A DNA stretch of 64,000 nucleotides from Natronohydrobacter sp. (GCA_020832555.1 JAFIEM010000007.1:1-64000); one strand, 5' to 3'; numbered from the stretch's first letter, positions 8,192 through 17,682 are shown. The notes: a model not told the origin generated them from the sequence alone. Translations and numbers: made by a program.

Positions 8192-9457
8192 ATGTTGATT
8201 TCTCGCAGGAATACAGTCGCCTGGGCGATGGGCACGGTTGCGGCGATGTTTGCCGTCACGGGTGCCCTGGCGCAGGATGGCCCGATCCGCATCGGGTCGA
8301 TCACCACGCTGGAAGGCCCCTTTGCGACCGGTGGCCAGGACGCCTATCGCGCGATGGAAATGGCTTTCGAGGCCATCGACTACACGATTGGCGGGCGGCA
8401 GATCGAATGGATCCGGGAATCCTCGAACGCAACGCCCGATGTGGCACTGGCACGCGCGCGCAAACTGATCGAGCAGGACGAGGTCGATATCATCATCGGC
8501 CCGCTTTCGGGGGCAGAGGGCATTGCGCTGCGCGACTATTCGCGCACGCTGGAAGGCAAGACCATCGTCAACGGCTCGTCGGGGGCGGCGGATACCACGC
8601 TGCGAGATCCCTCGCCGAATTTCTTCCGCTTCAACACGGAAGGCACGCAATGGATGGCCGGTCTGGGCACCTATGCCTATGAAGAGATGGGGTCGCGCCA
8701 TGTGGCCCTTGTGGCCGCAGATTATGCTTTTCCCTATGCGCAGGTGTTCGGATTCATGCATGAATATTGCGAATTGGGCGGGGCTGTGACCAAGCTCTGG
8801 TCGCCACTGAACACGACCGACTTCTCGTCGATCATCGCGCAATTCCCTTCCGATGTGGATGCAGTGGTTCTGATTCAGGGCGGAACAGACGCGCTGGCCT
8901 TCCTGACGCAATATGCCGAAGTTGGTGGCGATCTGCCGATCATTGGCGGCTCGATCACGGCAGACCAGACGCTGCTTTCGGCGCGCGGCCCGCATCAGAG
9001 CCTGATGGAAGGCATGGTGGCCGCAGGTCCGATTGCCGATCTGAACGAAGATCCGAACTGGCAGGATTTCGTTGCGCGCTATCGCGAGCGCTGGGGATCT
9101 GAAGGGTTCGACTCGCCTTCGATCCATGCGGTGAATTACTACACCAACACCATTGCCGTGATTCAGGCGCTGGAGGAAGTGGGTGGCGATCTGTCCGACA
9201 ATCAGGCTGCATTCCAGGCGGCACTGGCTGCGGCTGAGTTCACGGCACCCACAGGCGCGAATGTCGCCCTTGACCACAACAGGCAGGCCATTTCGGATAT
9301 CTTCCTGACCCGCATCGTCAATGACGGTGGCACCATGCGGACCGAAGCCTTCGGCCGGACCCCGAATGTCAGCCAGACACTCGGGATGGATCAGGACGCA
9401 TTCATGGCGCTCGGCTCGCCCTCGCGCGACAATCCCGACTGCCCGCCCGCGCGCTGA
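8192..9457 (+). CDS. ABC transporter periplasmic substrate-binding protein (Peripla_BP_6 / LivK-like)
   Basis: A 421-residue secreted binding protein. It has a basic N-terminus (MLISRRNTVAW), a hydrophobic core and a cleavage site after TGALA. The mature protein begins QDGPIRIGSITTLEG, typical of type-I leucine/amide-binding folds, and continues with GGQDAYRAMEMAFEAID and DVIIGPLSGAEG-like strands. It delivers the ligand to the LivHMGF-type complex encoded around it. Its gene sits between the permeases and the ATPases and is followed by a strong hairpin (9468-9497), an arrangement that usually raises binding-protein levels above the other subunits. Confidence 0.92.
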   Translation: MLISRRNTVAWAMGTVAAMFAVTGALAQDGPIRIGSITTLEGPFATGGQDAYRAMEMAFEAIDYTIGGRQIEWIRESSNATPDVALARARKLIEQDEVDIIIGPLSGAEGIALRDYSRTLEGKTIVNGSSGAADTTLRDPSPNFFRFNTEGTQWMAGLGTYAYEEMGSRHVALVAADYAFPYAQVFGFMHEYCELGGAVTKLWSPLNTTDFSSIIAQFPSDVDAVVLIQGGTDALAFLTQYAEVGGDLPIIGGSITADQTLLSARGPHQSLMEGMVAAGPIADLNEDPNWQDFVARYRERWGSEGFDSPSIHAVNYYTNTIAVIQALEEVGGDLSDNQAAFQAALAAAEFTAPTGANVALDHNRQAISDIFLTRIVNDGGTMRTEAFGRTPNVSQTLGMDQDAFMALGSPSRDNPDCPPAR

Positions 9458-9467
9458 TCGGACCATG

Positions 9468-9497
9468 CCTGCCCCCGGTGAACGGATCGGGGGCAGG
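9468..9497 (+). terminator. Intercistronic hairpin after the binding-protein gene
   Basis: CCTGCCCCCG (9468-9477) and CGGGGGCAGG (9488-9497) form a perfect 10-bp stem with a 10-nt loop, 11 bp after the stop at 9457. There is no T tract, so it more likely stabilises the upstream mRNA or partly attenuates transcription than fully terminates it. Confidence 0.7.
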
Positions 9498-9518
9498 CCA
9501 CTCAAGACAGGAATTCTG

Positions 9519-10289
9519 ATGTCTGCGTCACCCTCTCATTCTTCTGAACTGCCCGCCTTGATGCTGGAGGGCGTGGGCCGCCGATTTGGGGCGCTCCGGG
9601 CGGTCAGTGACGTGACCCTGCGGATCGAACAGGGCGAACGCCGCGCGATTCTGGGACCGAACGGCGCGGGCAAGACCACGCTTTTCAACACGATCTGCGG
9701 CGACTTCCCGCCCACATCGGGCAAGATCACCTTTTTCGGCACCGATATTTCGCAACTCAAGCCGCACCGGCGCGCGCGTCTGGGGATCGGGCGCACCTAT
9801 CAGAGTTCGACGCTGTTCAGCGGTCTGAGCGTGCGGGAAAACCTGTATCTGGCGGTGCGTGCCATGAAACCGGGGCGGTTTTCGCTGCTCAAGGCTGGTC
9901 CGGGCCATGCCGATCTGCGCCGCGTGCAGGATCTGGCGCAGCAGGTGCGTGTGGAACATATCCTTGATACGCGTATCGATGCAATATCACATGGCCAGCG
10001 GCGTCAGGTCGAGATCGGCATGGCGCTGGCAGGCAACCCGCGTCTGCTGATGCTGGATGAACCCGCTGCGGGCCTGTCCGCTGCCGAGCGGCCGCAACTG
10101 GTGGCGCTGATGGCGGAACTGCCCCGCGATCTGACGTTGGTTCTGATCGAGCATGATATGGATGTGGCACTGGCCAATTCCGAGAAAGTGACCGTGATGA
10201 AGGATGGTGAGGTGGTGGTCGAGTCCACATCCGACAAGGTGGCCGATGATCCAATGGTGCAGGCCATCTATCTCGGGGAGGGGCATTGA
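9519..10289 (+). CDS. ABC transporter ATP-binding protein (LivG family)
   Basis: A 256-residue ATPase starting at ATG 9519; the ORF-track start lies inside the previous gene. Walker A is GPNGAGKTT (about residues 45-53), the signature region reads SHGQRRQVEIG (one residue off LSGGQ-type), and Walker B is LLMLDEPAAGL, followed by the IEHDM switch histidine. LivG traits include GRTYQSSTLFSGLSVRENL. It energises the branched-chain-type transporter. Its stop overlaps the next ATPase gene. Confidence 0.92.
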   Translation: MSASPSHSSELPALMLEGVGRRFGALRAVSDVTLRIEQGERRAILGPNGAGKTTLFNTICGDFPPTSGKITFFGTDISQLKPHRRARLGIGRTYQSSTLFSGLSVRENLYLAVRAMKPGRFSLLKAGPGHADLRRVQDLAQQVRVEHILDTRIDAISHGQRRQVEIGMALAGNPRLLMLDEPAAGLSAAERPQLVALMAELPRDLTLVLIEHDMDVALANSEKVTVMKDGEVVVESTSDKVADDPMVQAIYLGEGH

Positions 10290-10996
10290 TGCGCGGTGCT
10301 CTGGAAATTCGCGATATGCATGTGCGCTTCGGCAAGGCCACGATCCTGCAGGGTGTCAGCCTGTCGGTTGGTGAAAAGCCGGTTTCGGTGATCGGGCGCA
10401 ACGGGATGGGCAAGACCACGATGTGTTCGGCGCTGATGGGCATGGTCCCGGCCAGCGGCAGCGCGAAGCTGGACGGCAAGGAATTGCTTGGTCTGGGCAC
10501 TGGCAAGGTCGCGCGGGCGGGGATGGCGATTGTGCCGCAGGGGCGGCGTGTGTTCCCGTCGCTGTCGGTGCATGAACATCTGCTTCTGGTCGCGCAGCGC
10601 GGCAACCCGCCCTGGACCATCGAGCGGGTCTACGACACCTTCCCGCGTCTGGCCGAACGGCGCAGGAATGGCGGCAACCAGCTTTCGGGCGGCGAGCAGC
10701 AGATGCTGGCGATTTCACGCGCACTGTTGATGAATCCGCGTCTGGTGATCATGGATGAACCCTCGGAAGGGCTGGCGCCGGTGATCGTGGACCACTTGAT
10801 CGAAGTGCTGCGCACCATCGCGCAGGAAGGCATGGGGTTGTTGCTGATCGAGCAGAACCTGCGCGTTGCCACATCGGTTGCCGATGAGGTCTCGATCATG
10901 GTGACGGGGCGGATCGCGGCAACGGTCGGGTCTGCGGAACTGGCGCGCGACCGCGAGTTGCAGAACCGGTATCTGGGGGTCAGCCATGGTCATTAG
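10289..10996 (+). CDS. ABC transporter ATP-binding protein (LivF family)
   Basis: A 235-residue ATPase. ATG 10289 lies just after a GGGGAGGGG ribosome site and is preferred to the TTG one codon earlier. Walker A is GRNGMGKTT, the signature LSGGEQQMLAISRAL, and Walker B LVIMDEPSEGLAP, all LivF-like. It pairs with the preceding LivG-type ATPase. It overlaps the following UPF0261 gene by 11 bp, which ties transport to the next two genes. Confidence 0.92.
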   Translation: MRGALEIRDMHVRFGKATILQGVSLSVGEKPVSVIGRNGMGKTTMCSALMGMVPASGSAKLDGKELLGLGTGKVARAGMAIVPQGRRVFPSLSVHEHLLLVAQRGNPPWTIERVYDTFPRLAERRRNGGNQLSGGEQQMLAISRALLMNPRLVIMDEPSEGLAPVIVDHLIEVLRTIAQEGMGLLLIEQNLRVATSVADEVSIMVTGRIAATVGSAELARDRELQNRYLGVSHGH

Positions 10997-12188
10997 GCGC
11001 GTCTATGTGATCGGCACCTGCGACACGAAAGAGGCCGAACTTTCCTATGCCTGCGAACGTGTCCGAGCCATGGGCGCTGCGCCGGTGCTGGTCGATGTGG
11101 GCACACGCGGGGCGGGTGCCCACGCCGATGTCACAGCGGCCGAGGTCGCGGCTTTCCACCCCGATGGGGCGGGGGCCGTTCTGGGGCTGGAGGACCGGGG
11201 CGCGGCCATCACGACGATGGCGGATGCGCTGACCCGGTGGCTGCTGACACGCGAGGATATCGGGGCGGTTCTTGGCCTTGGCGGGTCGGGCAATACGGCG
11301 CTTGTCACACAGGCCATGCGGGCCTTGCCGGTGGGTGTGCCGAAGCTGATGCTTTCGACCGTGGCCTCGGGGCAAGTGGCGCAATATGTGGGCGCGACGG
11401 ATCTGGCGATGATGCCTTCGGTTACGGATGTGGCCGGGCTGAATGCGATCAGCCGCCGCGTGATCGCGAATGCGGCGCATGCGGCAGCGGGCATGGCGCT
11501 GAACCCGGTGCCAGAGGACAAGGGCGATCTGCCGGGCGTGGGGATCACCATGTTCGGGGTCACGACCACTTGCGTTGATCACATGCGCGCGGCAATCGCC
11601 GGTCAGGCCGAGCCTTTTGTTTTTCATGCTACGGGCACGGGCGGGGCGGCGATGGAAAAGCTTGCCTCATCCGGGTTGCTGGCGGGTCTGCTGGATGTCA
11701 CGGCGACCGAGATTGCCGATCATCTGGTCGGTGGTGTCATGCCCTGTTCCGCCGACCGCTACGGCGTGATTGCCCGGACCGGGCTGCCCTGGGTCGGGTC
11801 CGTGGGCGCGGTCGATATGGTCAATTTCAATGGCCGCGAGACGGTGCCGGAACGGTTCAACGCGCGCAATCTGCTGGTGCATAATCCGCAGATCACCCTC
11901 ATGCGCACCACGCCCGCGGAAAACGTGCAGATCGCCCATTTCCTGACCGAGCGGCTGAACCGCTGCGATGGGCCTGTCACGTTGTTTCTGCCGCTGAACG
12001 GGGTTTCGGCGGTGGATGCGCCGGGCCAGCCCTTTCATGACCCTGCGGCCAATGACGCGCTGTTTGCCACGATCCGTGAAACATTCCGTCCCGGCCCGAA
12101 GCGGCACCTTGTCGAACTTCCGCTGCATATCAACGACCCGGCTTTCGCGCAGGCGATGGCCGCCGAATTTCTCAGGATGCTCTCATGA
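10986..12188 (+). CDS. Tm-1-like ATP-binding domain protein (UPF0261)
   Basis: A 400-residue UPF0261 protein. The family start [19 protein letters not shown] and the later [26 protein letters not shown] and [23 protein letters not shown] are diagnostic. The same domain forms the N-terminal half of the tomato Tm-1 virus-resistance protein, where it binds ATP; bacterial members have no established reaction. In Tm-1 it is fused to a TIM barrel like the one encoded by the next gene here, so the two products probably act together, perhaps on the imported compound. Length is normal for the family. The 11-bp overlap with the ATPase gene supports one operon. Confidence 0.9.
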   Translation: MVIRRVYVIGTCDTKEAELSYACERVRAMGAAPVLVDVGTRGAGAHADVTAAEVAAFHPDGAGAVLGLEDRGAAITTMADALTRWLLTREDIGAVLGLGGSGNTALVTQAMRALPVGVPKLMLSTVASGQVAQYVGATDLAMMPSVTDVAGLNAISRRVIANAAHAAAGMALNPVPEDKGDLPGVGITMFGVTTTCVDHMRAAIAGQAEPFVFHATGTGGAAMEKLASSGLLAGLLDVTATEIADHLVGGVMPCSADRYGVIARTGLPWVGSVGAVDMVNFNGRETVPERFNARNLLVHNPQITLMRTTPAENVQIAHFLTERLNRCDGPVTLFLPLNGVSAVDAPGQPFHDPAANDALFATIRETFRPGPKRHLVELPLHINDPAFAQAMAAEFLRMLS

Positions 12189-13030
12189 CCCAGATCCGGA
12201 ATCCCCATCGCGACCGTACTACACTGATGCGCCGTTTTCAGGACATGGCCGCAAAGCGCATTCCGATCATCGGCGGCGGGGCCGGGACCGGGCTATCCGC
12301 CAAGAGCGAGGAACATGGCGGCATTGATCTGATCGTGATCTATAATTCCGGGCGTTACCGGATGGCGGGGCGCGGATCTCTGGCCGGACTTCTGGCCTAT
12401 GGCAATGCGAATGAGATCGTCGTCGACATGGCGCGCGAGGTCTTGCCTGTGGTGCGCAACACGCCGGTTCTGGCCGGGGTGAACGGAACCGATCCTTTCG
12501 TGATGATGGACCAGCATCTGGACCGGCTGAAGGCGATGGGGATTGCCGGGGTGCAGAATTTCCCGACGGTGGGGCTGATCGACGGGGTGTTCCGGCAGAA
12601 TCTGGAAGAGACCGGCATGAGCTATGCGCTGGAGGTCGAGATGATCCGCATGGCGCATGAGCGCGACTTGCTGACCACGCCCTATGTCTTTTCCGCATCC
12701 GAAGCAGTGGCAATGGCCGAGGCCGGAGCAGATATTCTGGTGATGCATATGGGCCTGACTTCTGGCGGGACCATTGGTGCCGAAACGGTCCGGTCGCTGG
12801 ATGATTGTGTGAAGGATATTGATGCCTGGGGTGAAGCGGCCTTGGAGGTGCGCCCTGACATCCTGATCATCTGTCACGGTGGGCCTATCGCCACGCCCGA
12901 AGATGCGTCCTATGTTCTGCGCAGCTCGCGGCATTGCCACGGATTCTACGGGGCCAGTTCGATGGAACGCCTGCCCACCGAAATCGCGCTCAGCGAAACC
13001 ACCCGCGCCTTCAAGGCGCTGACCTTCTGA
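12185..13030 (+). CDS. PEP-hydrolase-family TIM-barrel protein (COG5564/PF09370)
   Basis: A 281-residue TIM barrel that starts at an ATG overlapping the UPF0261 stop. Visible family motifs are [18 protein letters not shown] (first strand and loop), [42 protein letters not shown] and [13 protein letters not shown]. It corresponds to the C-terminal half of plant Tm-1. Family names mention phosphoenolpyruvate hydrolase, but I know of no firm activity for this branch. It is the intact relative of the barrels in the two divergent regulator genes, which hints that regulators and enzyme recognise related ligands. Confidence 0.88.
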   Translation: MTQIRNPHRDRTTLMRRFQDMAAKRIPIIGGGAGTGLSAKSEEHGGIDLIVIYNSGRYRMAGRGSLAGLLAYGNANEIVVDMAREVLPVVRNTPVLAGVNGTDPFVMMDQHLDRLKAMGIAGVQNFPTVGLIDGVFRQNLEETGMSYALEVEMIRMAHERDLLTTPYVFSASEAVAMAEAGADILVMHMGLTSGGTIGAETVRSLDDCVKDIDAWGEAALEVRPDILIICHGGPIATPEDASYVLRSSRHCHGFYGASSMERLPTEIALSETTRAFKALTF

Positions 13031-13040
13031 GGAGGCTCTC

Positions 13041-13955
13041 ATGGCGGAAGCATTGGCGACAACCATCATCGCGGCCCCTGTGGAGCAAGTCTGGAAGGTG
13101 CTGCGCGATTTCAACGCGATGCCGGTCTGGAATCCCGCTGTGACCGACAGCAAGATCGAAGACGGGCGCGATGCGGATAGTGTGGGCTGCATCCGCGCCT
13201 TTCATCTGGCGGATGGAACCTTTGTACGCGAACGCCTGCTGGAACTGGACGACAGCCGCTATGTGCTGCGCTACAATTTCGAGACCCCGGCCTTTCCGGT
13301 GCGGAACTATCTTGCCACGCTGGAACTGATCCCGGTGACAAACGGGAATACGACCTTTGTGCGCTGGCATGCCCGTTTCGACGAAGAACCACAGGATGCC
13401 GGGAAATATGCCGCGCTGATCTCGACCGGGGTTTTCGCAAATGGATTGCGCGCGCTGGCCGATTATGTCGTGACGCAACCGGCGCCATCGGTTGCGGATG
13501 CGCGTTGGCAGGGATTGCGGCCTGCCAAGGTGTTCACCTCAAGCGTGATCCGTGCGCCGCTTGCCGAGGTCTGGGCGAAAATGCGCGATTTTGCGGGCAT
13601 GATGCATTGGCATGCGGATATCCCCTCGATGGAAATGATCGGGGGCGTCCGGTCCGACAAGGTGTCGGGCGTGCGGGATTTCATCTTTGGCGAAGGGCAG
13701 TTGCATGAGCAATTGACCTGGCTTTCGGATCAGGACCATGCCTTTCGCTACCGGATTCTGAAAAGTCCGATGCCCTGGCTGAATTATCATGCGGGGGCAC
13801 GGCTTTACCCTTTGACTGACCGCTATCAGACCTTTGCGGTCTGGACAGCCGACTGGACCGCTGCGCCCGAGGATGATCTGGACCTGATCCCGAACGTTCA
13901 TGAAAACGTTTTTCAGAAAGCGTTCGATACGCTTGATGCGCAATTGCGACGGTAG
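13041..13955 (+). CDS. Tandem SRPBCC (START/polyketide-cyclase-like) domain protein
   Basis: A 304-residue cytoplasmic protein with two SRPBCC domains. Domain 1 (about 1-145) starts ATTIIAAPVEQVWKVLRDFNAMPVWNP; domain 2 (about 165-304) starts SSVIRAPLAEVWAKMRDFAGMMHWH. The family forms a hydrophobic ligand cavity, used for binding or for cyclase/hydrolase reactions. It lies 10 bp after the TIM-barrel gene with a GGAGG site and ends the operon, so it probably binds or converts the same hydrophobic or aromatic-like substrate. The function is otherwise unknown. Confidence 0.85.
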   Translation: MAEALATTIIAAPVEQVWKVLRDFNAMPVWNPAVTDSKIEDGRDADSVGCIRAFHLADGTFVRERLLELDDSRYVLRYNFETPAFPVRNYLATLELIPVTNGNTTFVRWHARFDEEPQDAGKYAALISTGVFANGLRALADYVVTQPAPSVADARWQGLRPAKVFTSSVIRAPLAEVWAKMRDFAGMMHWHADIPSMEMIGGVRSDKVSGVRDFIFGEGQLHEQLTWLSDQDHAFRYRILKSPMPWLNYHAGARLYPLTDRYQTFAVWTADWTAAPEDDLDLIPNVHENVFQKAFDTLDAQLRR

Positions 13956-13973
13956 ATGCCCGGTCCTGCGGTT

Positions 13974-14486
13974 TCACATCCGTCCCAGGCGGTTCTCATC
14001 ATCCACGACGTCAAGTGCGCAACCCGCGCCGGTCCAGCGCCAGAGAACGATGTTCAGATTATCTGGGGATGCGCCCTTGGCAAAGCTGCGTATGAGCAGG
14101 CCCGCAAAACCTGCGTTGACGAGCGCGCGGGCAAAATCTTGCGTTGGAACGAGTTGTCCGCCAAGCATTTTCGCGCGCCAGCCGGGATCAGCCAAGGTTT
14201 CAGACGACAGCTTGTGCCGGTCAAGCTCTGTCGTGGTGCGGGTGTCGAAAATCGGCCCGATATCCGCCTTGTAGGACACCAGAACAGTGGGTTGCAGGCT
14301 GCCGACCTGATTTGCTTCGCGCAAGGCCGTGGCGGGATCAAGTGCGGTATAGAGCGCGGGCATTCCCTTGGGGTTGAACCGCCCGCCATGGAGTTGCGCA
14401 CCGCGACCGGATAAAGGGTCGCGCGCATAGACAGGGTTCAGGGCGCGGTAGAGCGGCCCTGCATACCGCCCGTCGGAAAGGGGCAT
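13974..14486 (-). CDS. RES-domain toxin (NAD+-degrading type)
   Basis: A 170-residue RES protein. The conserved Arg-Tyr-Glu arrangement is visible: GGRFNPKGMPALYTALDP then TALREANQ, with a later serine region. RES toxins paired with Xre antitoxins break down NAD+ in characterised members. It starts one base after the antitoxin gene begins to stop (TGATG), so the two are translationally coupled. The pair probably works as a type II toxin-antitoxin module; it lies convergent to the SRPBCC gene. Confidence 0.88.
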   Translation of the reverse strand: MPLSDGRYAGPLYRALNPVYARDPLSGRGAQLHGGRFNPKGMPALYTALDPATALREANQVGSLQPTVLVSYKADIGPIFDTRTTTELDRHKLSSETLADPGWRAKMLGGQLVPTQDFARALVNAGFAGLLIRSFAKGASPDNLNIVLWRWTGAGCALDVVDDENRLGRM

Positions 14487-14836
14487 CAGACGAAAACGCC
14501 TGCATCAACGGCGTCGATATATTCCAGCACCTGCTGCGCCTTGCCTTCTTGCACGAGTTGCATCGCCGTGCGCCCATCAAAGCCGGGCAGGGGTTCGGAT
14601 CTGTACCAGGCATAGGCCATGAGTTCCGAGCCAAAGCGCGGTTCGACCTTGTTGAGGATTTCCACCAGTTCACGCAGGCGGCGTTGGGTCTTGTCTGATC
14701 CGATACGGGCGCGACGTTGCAAGGCATCCTTGCCAAGCCCTACGGTCATGGCGATTTCTTCTGCGGATGTGCGCAGGGTCGCGGCGATCTTTCGCGGTTC
14801 GAATTGCCCCGCTTCGGCAAAATTCGCGATGGGCAT
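14486..14836 (-). CDS. Xre/MbcA/ParS-type antitoxin
   Basis: A 116-residue antitoxin. ATG 14836 follows GGAGATGCGCT, so the 43-residue N-terminal extension in the ORF track is rejected. An Xre-like HTH (RKIAATLRTSAEEIAMTVGL) is followed by the typical C-terminal toxin-binding domain (RRLRELVEILNKVEPRFGSELMAYAWYRSEPLPGFDGRTAMQLVQEGKA). It neutralises the RES toxin encoded immediately downstream and usually represses its own promoter. Confidence 0.88.
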   Translation of the reverse strand: MPIANFAEAGQFEPRKIAATLRTSAEEIAMTVGLGKDALQRRARIGSDKTQRRLRELVEILNKVEPRFGSELMAYAWYRSEPLPGFDGRTAMQLVQEGKAQQVLEYIDAVDAGVFV

Positions 14837-14913
14837 AGCGCATCTCCAATCGGTTATTATGTCGCTATATAGTGTAAAAATAGCTGACAAACAAGAACCA
14901 GAGATGCTGCGGC

Positions 14914-15210
14914 TTACTTGTTCCCGTCGATCCATTTTGACATCAACGCCTTGTCGCGAAAGCACTCATCCGGCACTGCGCGGCGTTTGATACGGGCAAG
15001 ACGTTCGGCAAAGGCAACCTGTTTCGACGAGGGCAGTGCGTCCAGTGTGGCGGCCGGTTTCAGCCGGGCCTGTGCATCGATCCAGGCGCTGAGCGCCCGA
15101 CGGTCCTGCTGCACGTCCCAAGGCAAAAGCGTCTGGTTGCGCAGCGCCAGCGCTCGCGCATAGGCAACTTGTCGGGGCGTGGCAGGCAGGGCGAATGTGG
15201 TTTCTTCCAT
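14914..15210 (-). CDS. Small protein with two QxxxAxxLA repeats
   Basis: A 98-residue protein (MEETTFALPATPRQ) whose start follows AAAGGGAGAACCCCC; the longer ORF is unlikely. It consists of two about 45-residue repeats: TPRQVAYARALALRNQTLLP ending in SAWIDA, and SSKQVAFAERLARIKRRAVP ending in SKWIDG. Similar repeats occur, as I recall, near the C-termini of plasmid topoisomerase-like proteins, but here they stand alone. It is on the same strand just upstream of the toxin-antitoxin pair, about 80 bp away. The function is unknown; a DNA-binding or plasmid-linked role is only a guess. Confidence 0.6.
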   Translation of the reverse strand: MEETTFALPATPRQVAYARALALRNQTLLPWDVQQDRRALSAWIDAQARLKPAATLDALPSSKQVAFAERLARIKRRAVPDECFRDKALMSKWIDGNK

Positions 15211-15593
15211 GGGGGTTCTCCCTTTCCGGCATATGTTCGAGATATAGAACATAAAGGGAACAAAATCAAGTTTCCTGTCCTGTGGGGCTTTGATGGATGA
15301 CGCCAATCGTCAACTGCCGAAACCTGAACACCTAATTCGGGGTCTTGGAGCAGGGAAGAGAATTGCCAGTCTGGCTCTGGTCGGTCATTGATGTATTTGA
15401 ACGGATGCGCGATGCCTTTTGGTTTGCCCGGCGCGACCGAGAACCACAAAAGTCGACGCTGCGCGGAAGCTCAGGATTATCAACACATCGTTGAAATAGT
15501 CTGCCAAACTCAGCGAATTTATTGAAAGTGGATTTTGTGTCAAGCTTCCTTCCGGAGCCACTCTGGCCATTGGCCGGTGCTGCAGGAGGAATC
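15211..15593. other. Non-coding stretch, nothing recognised
   Basis: About 380 bp. It must hold the promoter of the reverse-strand repeat-protein gene at its left end (AT-rich near 15225-15270). No ORF here resembles a known protein. Confidence 0.5.
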
Positions 15594-15719
15594 ATGAGCC
15601 ACAGCAACAAGAACCTGAATTTGCGCGCGGACAGGGAAGGGACGCCCGGAAAGTTGCCCGCGTCCAAGATCGCCCCGCGTGCTCTGTCGGGCAGATTGGT
15701 GCTTCTGATCCTGTCCTAG
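15594..15719 (+). pseudogene. 41-codon ORF, probable remnant of a sensor histidine kinase N-terminus
   Basis: It starts behind an excellent ribosome site (CAGGAGGAATC) and reads to APRALSGRLVLLILS before a stop. The SGRLVLLIL run resembles the first membrane segment of roseobacter sensor kinases, and the frame dies exactly there. Possible truncated gene; it could also be a short leader peptide. The region from 15720 to the next gene shows nothing recognisable. Confidence 0.35.
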
Positions 15720-15984
15720 ATCACAGGAAGTCTGAGCGGATATGCGCAATTCCGCGCATCCCGGCTTGCTGCGGAAGCAAGCCCGCGCGCGGTGAAAAAC
15801 CGGACTGTCGTGCGTGATCAGCGGCGACCAACACATGTACCGGGCCATTCAAGCAGTCGAAATGGTGCTGATGCGACCCAATACTCGTGCCCCGCGCGAG
15901 AATCTGGCGCGGCTTCGCGTCGTTTGAGGGAGGAGGAGGCACGCGGGGAAGTGTCGCCTCATTGCAAACAACGGAGGAAACGCA

Positions 15985-17574
15985 ATGCGGACAGAGGGAA
16001 TGCCTTACCGGCTTGTCTCGCGCGGGGATTTCAGTGCTTTCTGGGCATTGTTCACCGACAACCTGATCAATCTGATGGTGCTGGCAGGTATCTGCCAGTT
16101 CGTCTTTCAGATGCCCGCCGAGATCGTCTATGGCCGGATCGTGCCGGGTGCGGCTGTGGCCATTATCGCGGGGATTGCGGTCTATGTCGCTTTGGCCCGC
16201 CATGTCGCCAACAAGACTGGGCGCAACGTCACCGCCCTGCCCTATGGTATTTCGACACCTGTGATGTTCGTCTACCTGTTCGGCGTGATTGGCCCGATCT
16301 ACTGGGCCACGAATGATGCCGTTCTGGCATGGCAAGTCGGTATCGGCGCGGGCTTCATGGGCGGGATCGTCGCGGCGTTTGGCGCGGTTATCGGGCCATT
16401 CCTGAAGCGCGTCACACCCCGCGCTGGTATGCTGGGAACACTTTGCGGGATCGCGCTGGTCTTTATCGGCACGGTGCCACTGGCCACGATCTTCGAGAAC
16501 CCTTTCATCGGATTTGCGTCCCTCATCATCATCCTCTGGGGTCTGGTGGGTCGGTTCCGGTTGCCGGGCAATGTTCCGGCTGGCCTATTGGCGCTGGTCG
16601 TCGGCACGGTGGTCGCTCTGATCACCGGGCAGGCAACAATCTCGGCTGAAGGTGTGGGTTTCTACCCGCCGATGCCCTATTTCGGCGATCTTGTCGCGGG
16701 TATCCAGCATCTGTTTGCCAATCCGGAATTGTTCCTCGTGCTGGTTCCGGTCCAGATCTACAATTTCATCGAGACCATGAACAATGTCGAATCCGCCGAG
16801 GCCGCTGGCGACAGCTATCCTGTTGCGGTTTGTCAGCTTACGGATGGCGCGGGTACGATGATCGGCGCGCTGTTCGGCTCGCCCTTTCCGACCACAGCCT
16901 ATATCGGTCATCCCGCCTATAAGCGGATCGGGGCGCATGCGGGCTATATCATCGGGGTGGCAGTGGTCATACCGCTTGGTGCATTCCTGGGATTGCTGGC
17001 CTTTCTCAACAACCTGATTCCTGTCGCAGCGGCTGCACCGGTTCTGGTTTTCGTCGCACTCAGCCTGATCACCAACACCGCGCATTCGGTCAAGAACGAA
17101 CACATGGCCGCGATCACCATCGCCATGATGCCGCATGTCTCGGGGTTTCTGCTGATCCAGTGGGGCGCGTTGGCGGGGGCACTTGCCGCGACCGGTGCAA
17201 CCGGGATGCTGGCGCTTGGCGATCCGGCCCTGACGGCAGCCTTGTCGATGGAGGGCGTGCCCTTTGTCGGACACCTGGCCCTGTCGCAGGGTGCAATTCT
17301 GACCGGTCTGATCTGGGGGGCGATCGTGGCGAGTGTGATCGACGGGCGCTTTACGAATGCGGGTGGCTTTGCCACCGCGGCCGCCGCGATGTCATTGGTC
17401 GGGATCATCCATGCGCCGGGACTTCATTGGCCCGAGATCAACGGGATCACTGCCGGATACATGATCACTGCCGCGTTTCTGCTCATCTATCCGCGTGTGA
17501 ACAGCCGCAGTTGCGAACGCGCCGACGATCCGCATTCGGAGGCGACACCCGAACAGATCAAACCGGCAGAATAG
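15985..17574 (+). CDS. NCS2 family purine/uracil-type permease (AzgA-like)
   Basis: A 529-residue inner-membrane carrier with about 12-14 hydrophobic segments, starting after AACGGAGGAAACGCA. Family features are FTDNLINLMVLAGICQF near the N-terminus, the ALPYGISTPVMF segment, VQIYNFIETMNNVESAEAAGD, and GSPFPTTAYIGHPAYKRIGA in the substrate-binding helices. It would import a nucleobase or related compound by proton symport. No purine or pyrimidine enzyme gene is adjacent, so the substrate is open. It stands alone and is followed by a hairpin terminator. Confidence 0.85.
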   Translation: MRTEGMPYRLVSRGDFSAFWALFTDNLINLMVLAGICQFVFQMPAEIVYGRIVPGAAVAIIAGIAVYVALARHVANKTGRNVTALPYGISTPVMFVYLFGVIGPIYWATNDAVLAWQVGIGAGFMGGIVAAFGAVIGPFLKRVTPRAGMLGTLCGIALVFIGTVPLATIFENPFIGFASLIIILWGLVGRFRLPGNVPAGLLALVVGTVVALITGQATISAEGVGFYPPMPYFGDLVAGIQHLFANPELFLVLVPVQIYNFIETMNNVESAEAAGDSYPVAVCQLTDGAGTMIGALFGSPFPTTAYIGHPAYKRIGAHAGYIIGVAVVIPLGAFLGLLAFLNNLIPVAAAAPVLVFVALSLITNTAHSVKNEHMAAITIAMMPHVSGFLLIQWGALAGALAATGATGMLALGDPALTAALSMEGVPFVGHLALSQGAILTGLIWGAIVASVIDGRFTNAGGFATAAAAMSLVGIIHAPGLHWPEINGITAGYMITAAFLLIYPRVNSRSCERADDPHSEATPEQIKPAE

Positions 17575-17588
17575 GTTGGAAAACTCTG

Positions 17589-17614
17589 CCAGTGGGCGCG
17601 GTTGCGCCCTCTGG
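17589..17614 (+). terminator. Hairpin between convergent genes
   Basis: CCAG-T-GGGCGC, loop GGTT, GCGCCC-T-CTGG makes a 10-bp stem with one mismatch, 14 bp after the permease stop and before the convergent GntR gene. It probably serves both strands. Confidence 0.65.
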
Positions 17615-17682
17615 CTTGATGCTCCTGCTACTGGCTGGAACTGAGGGCACTGACAGACCACAGCACGATGTGAGGTGTGTGT

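Noticed and set aside
13974-14836. RES-Xre pair as part of a larger defence island
   Set aside because: No other defence genes adjoin it; a stand-alone toxin-antitoxin module explains it.
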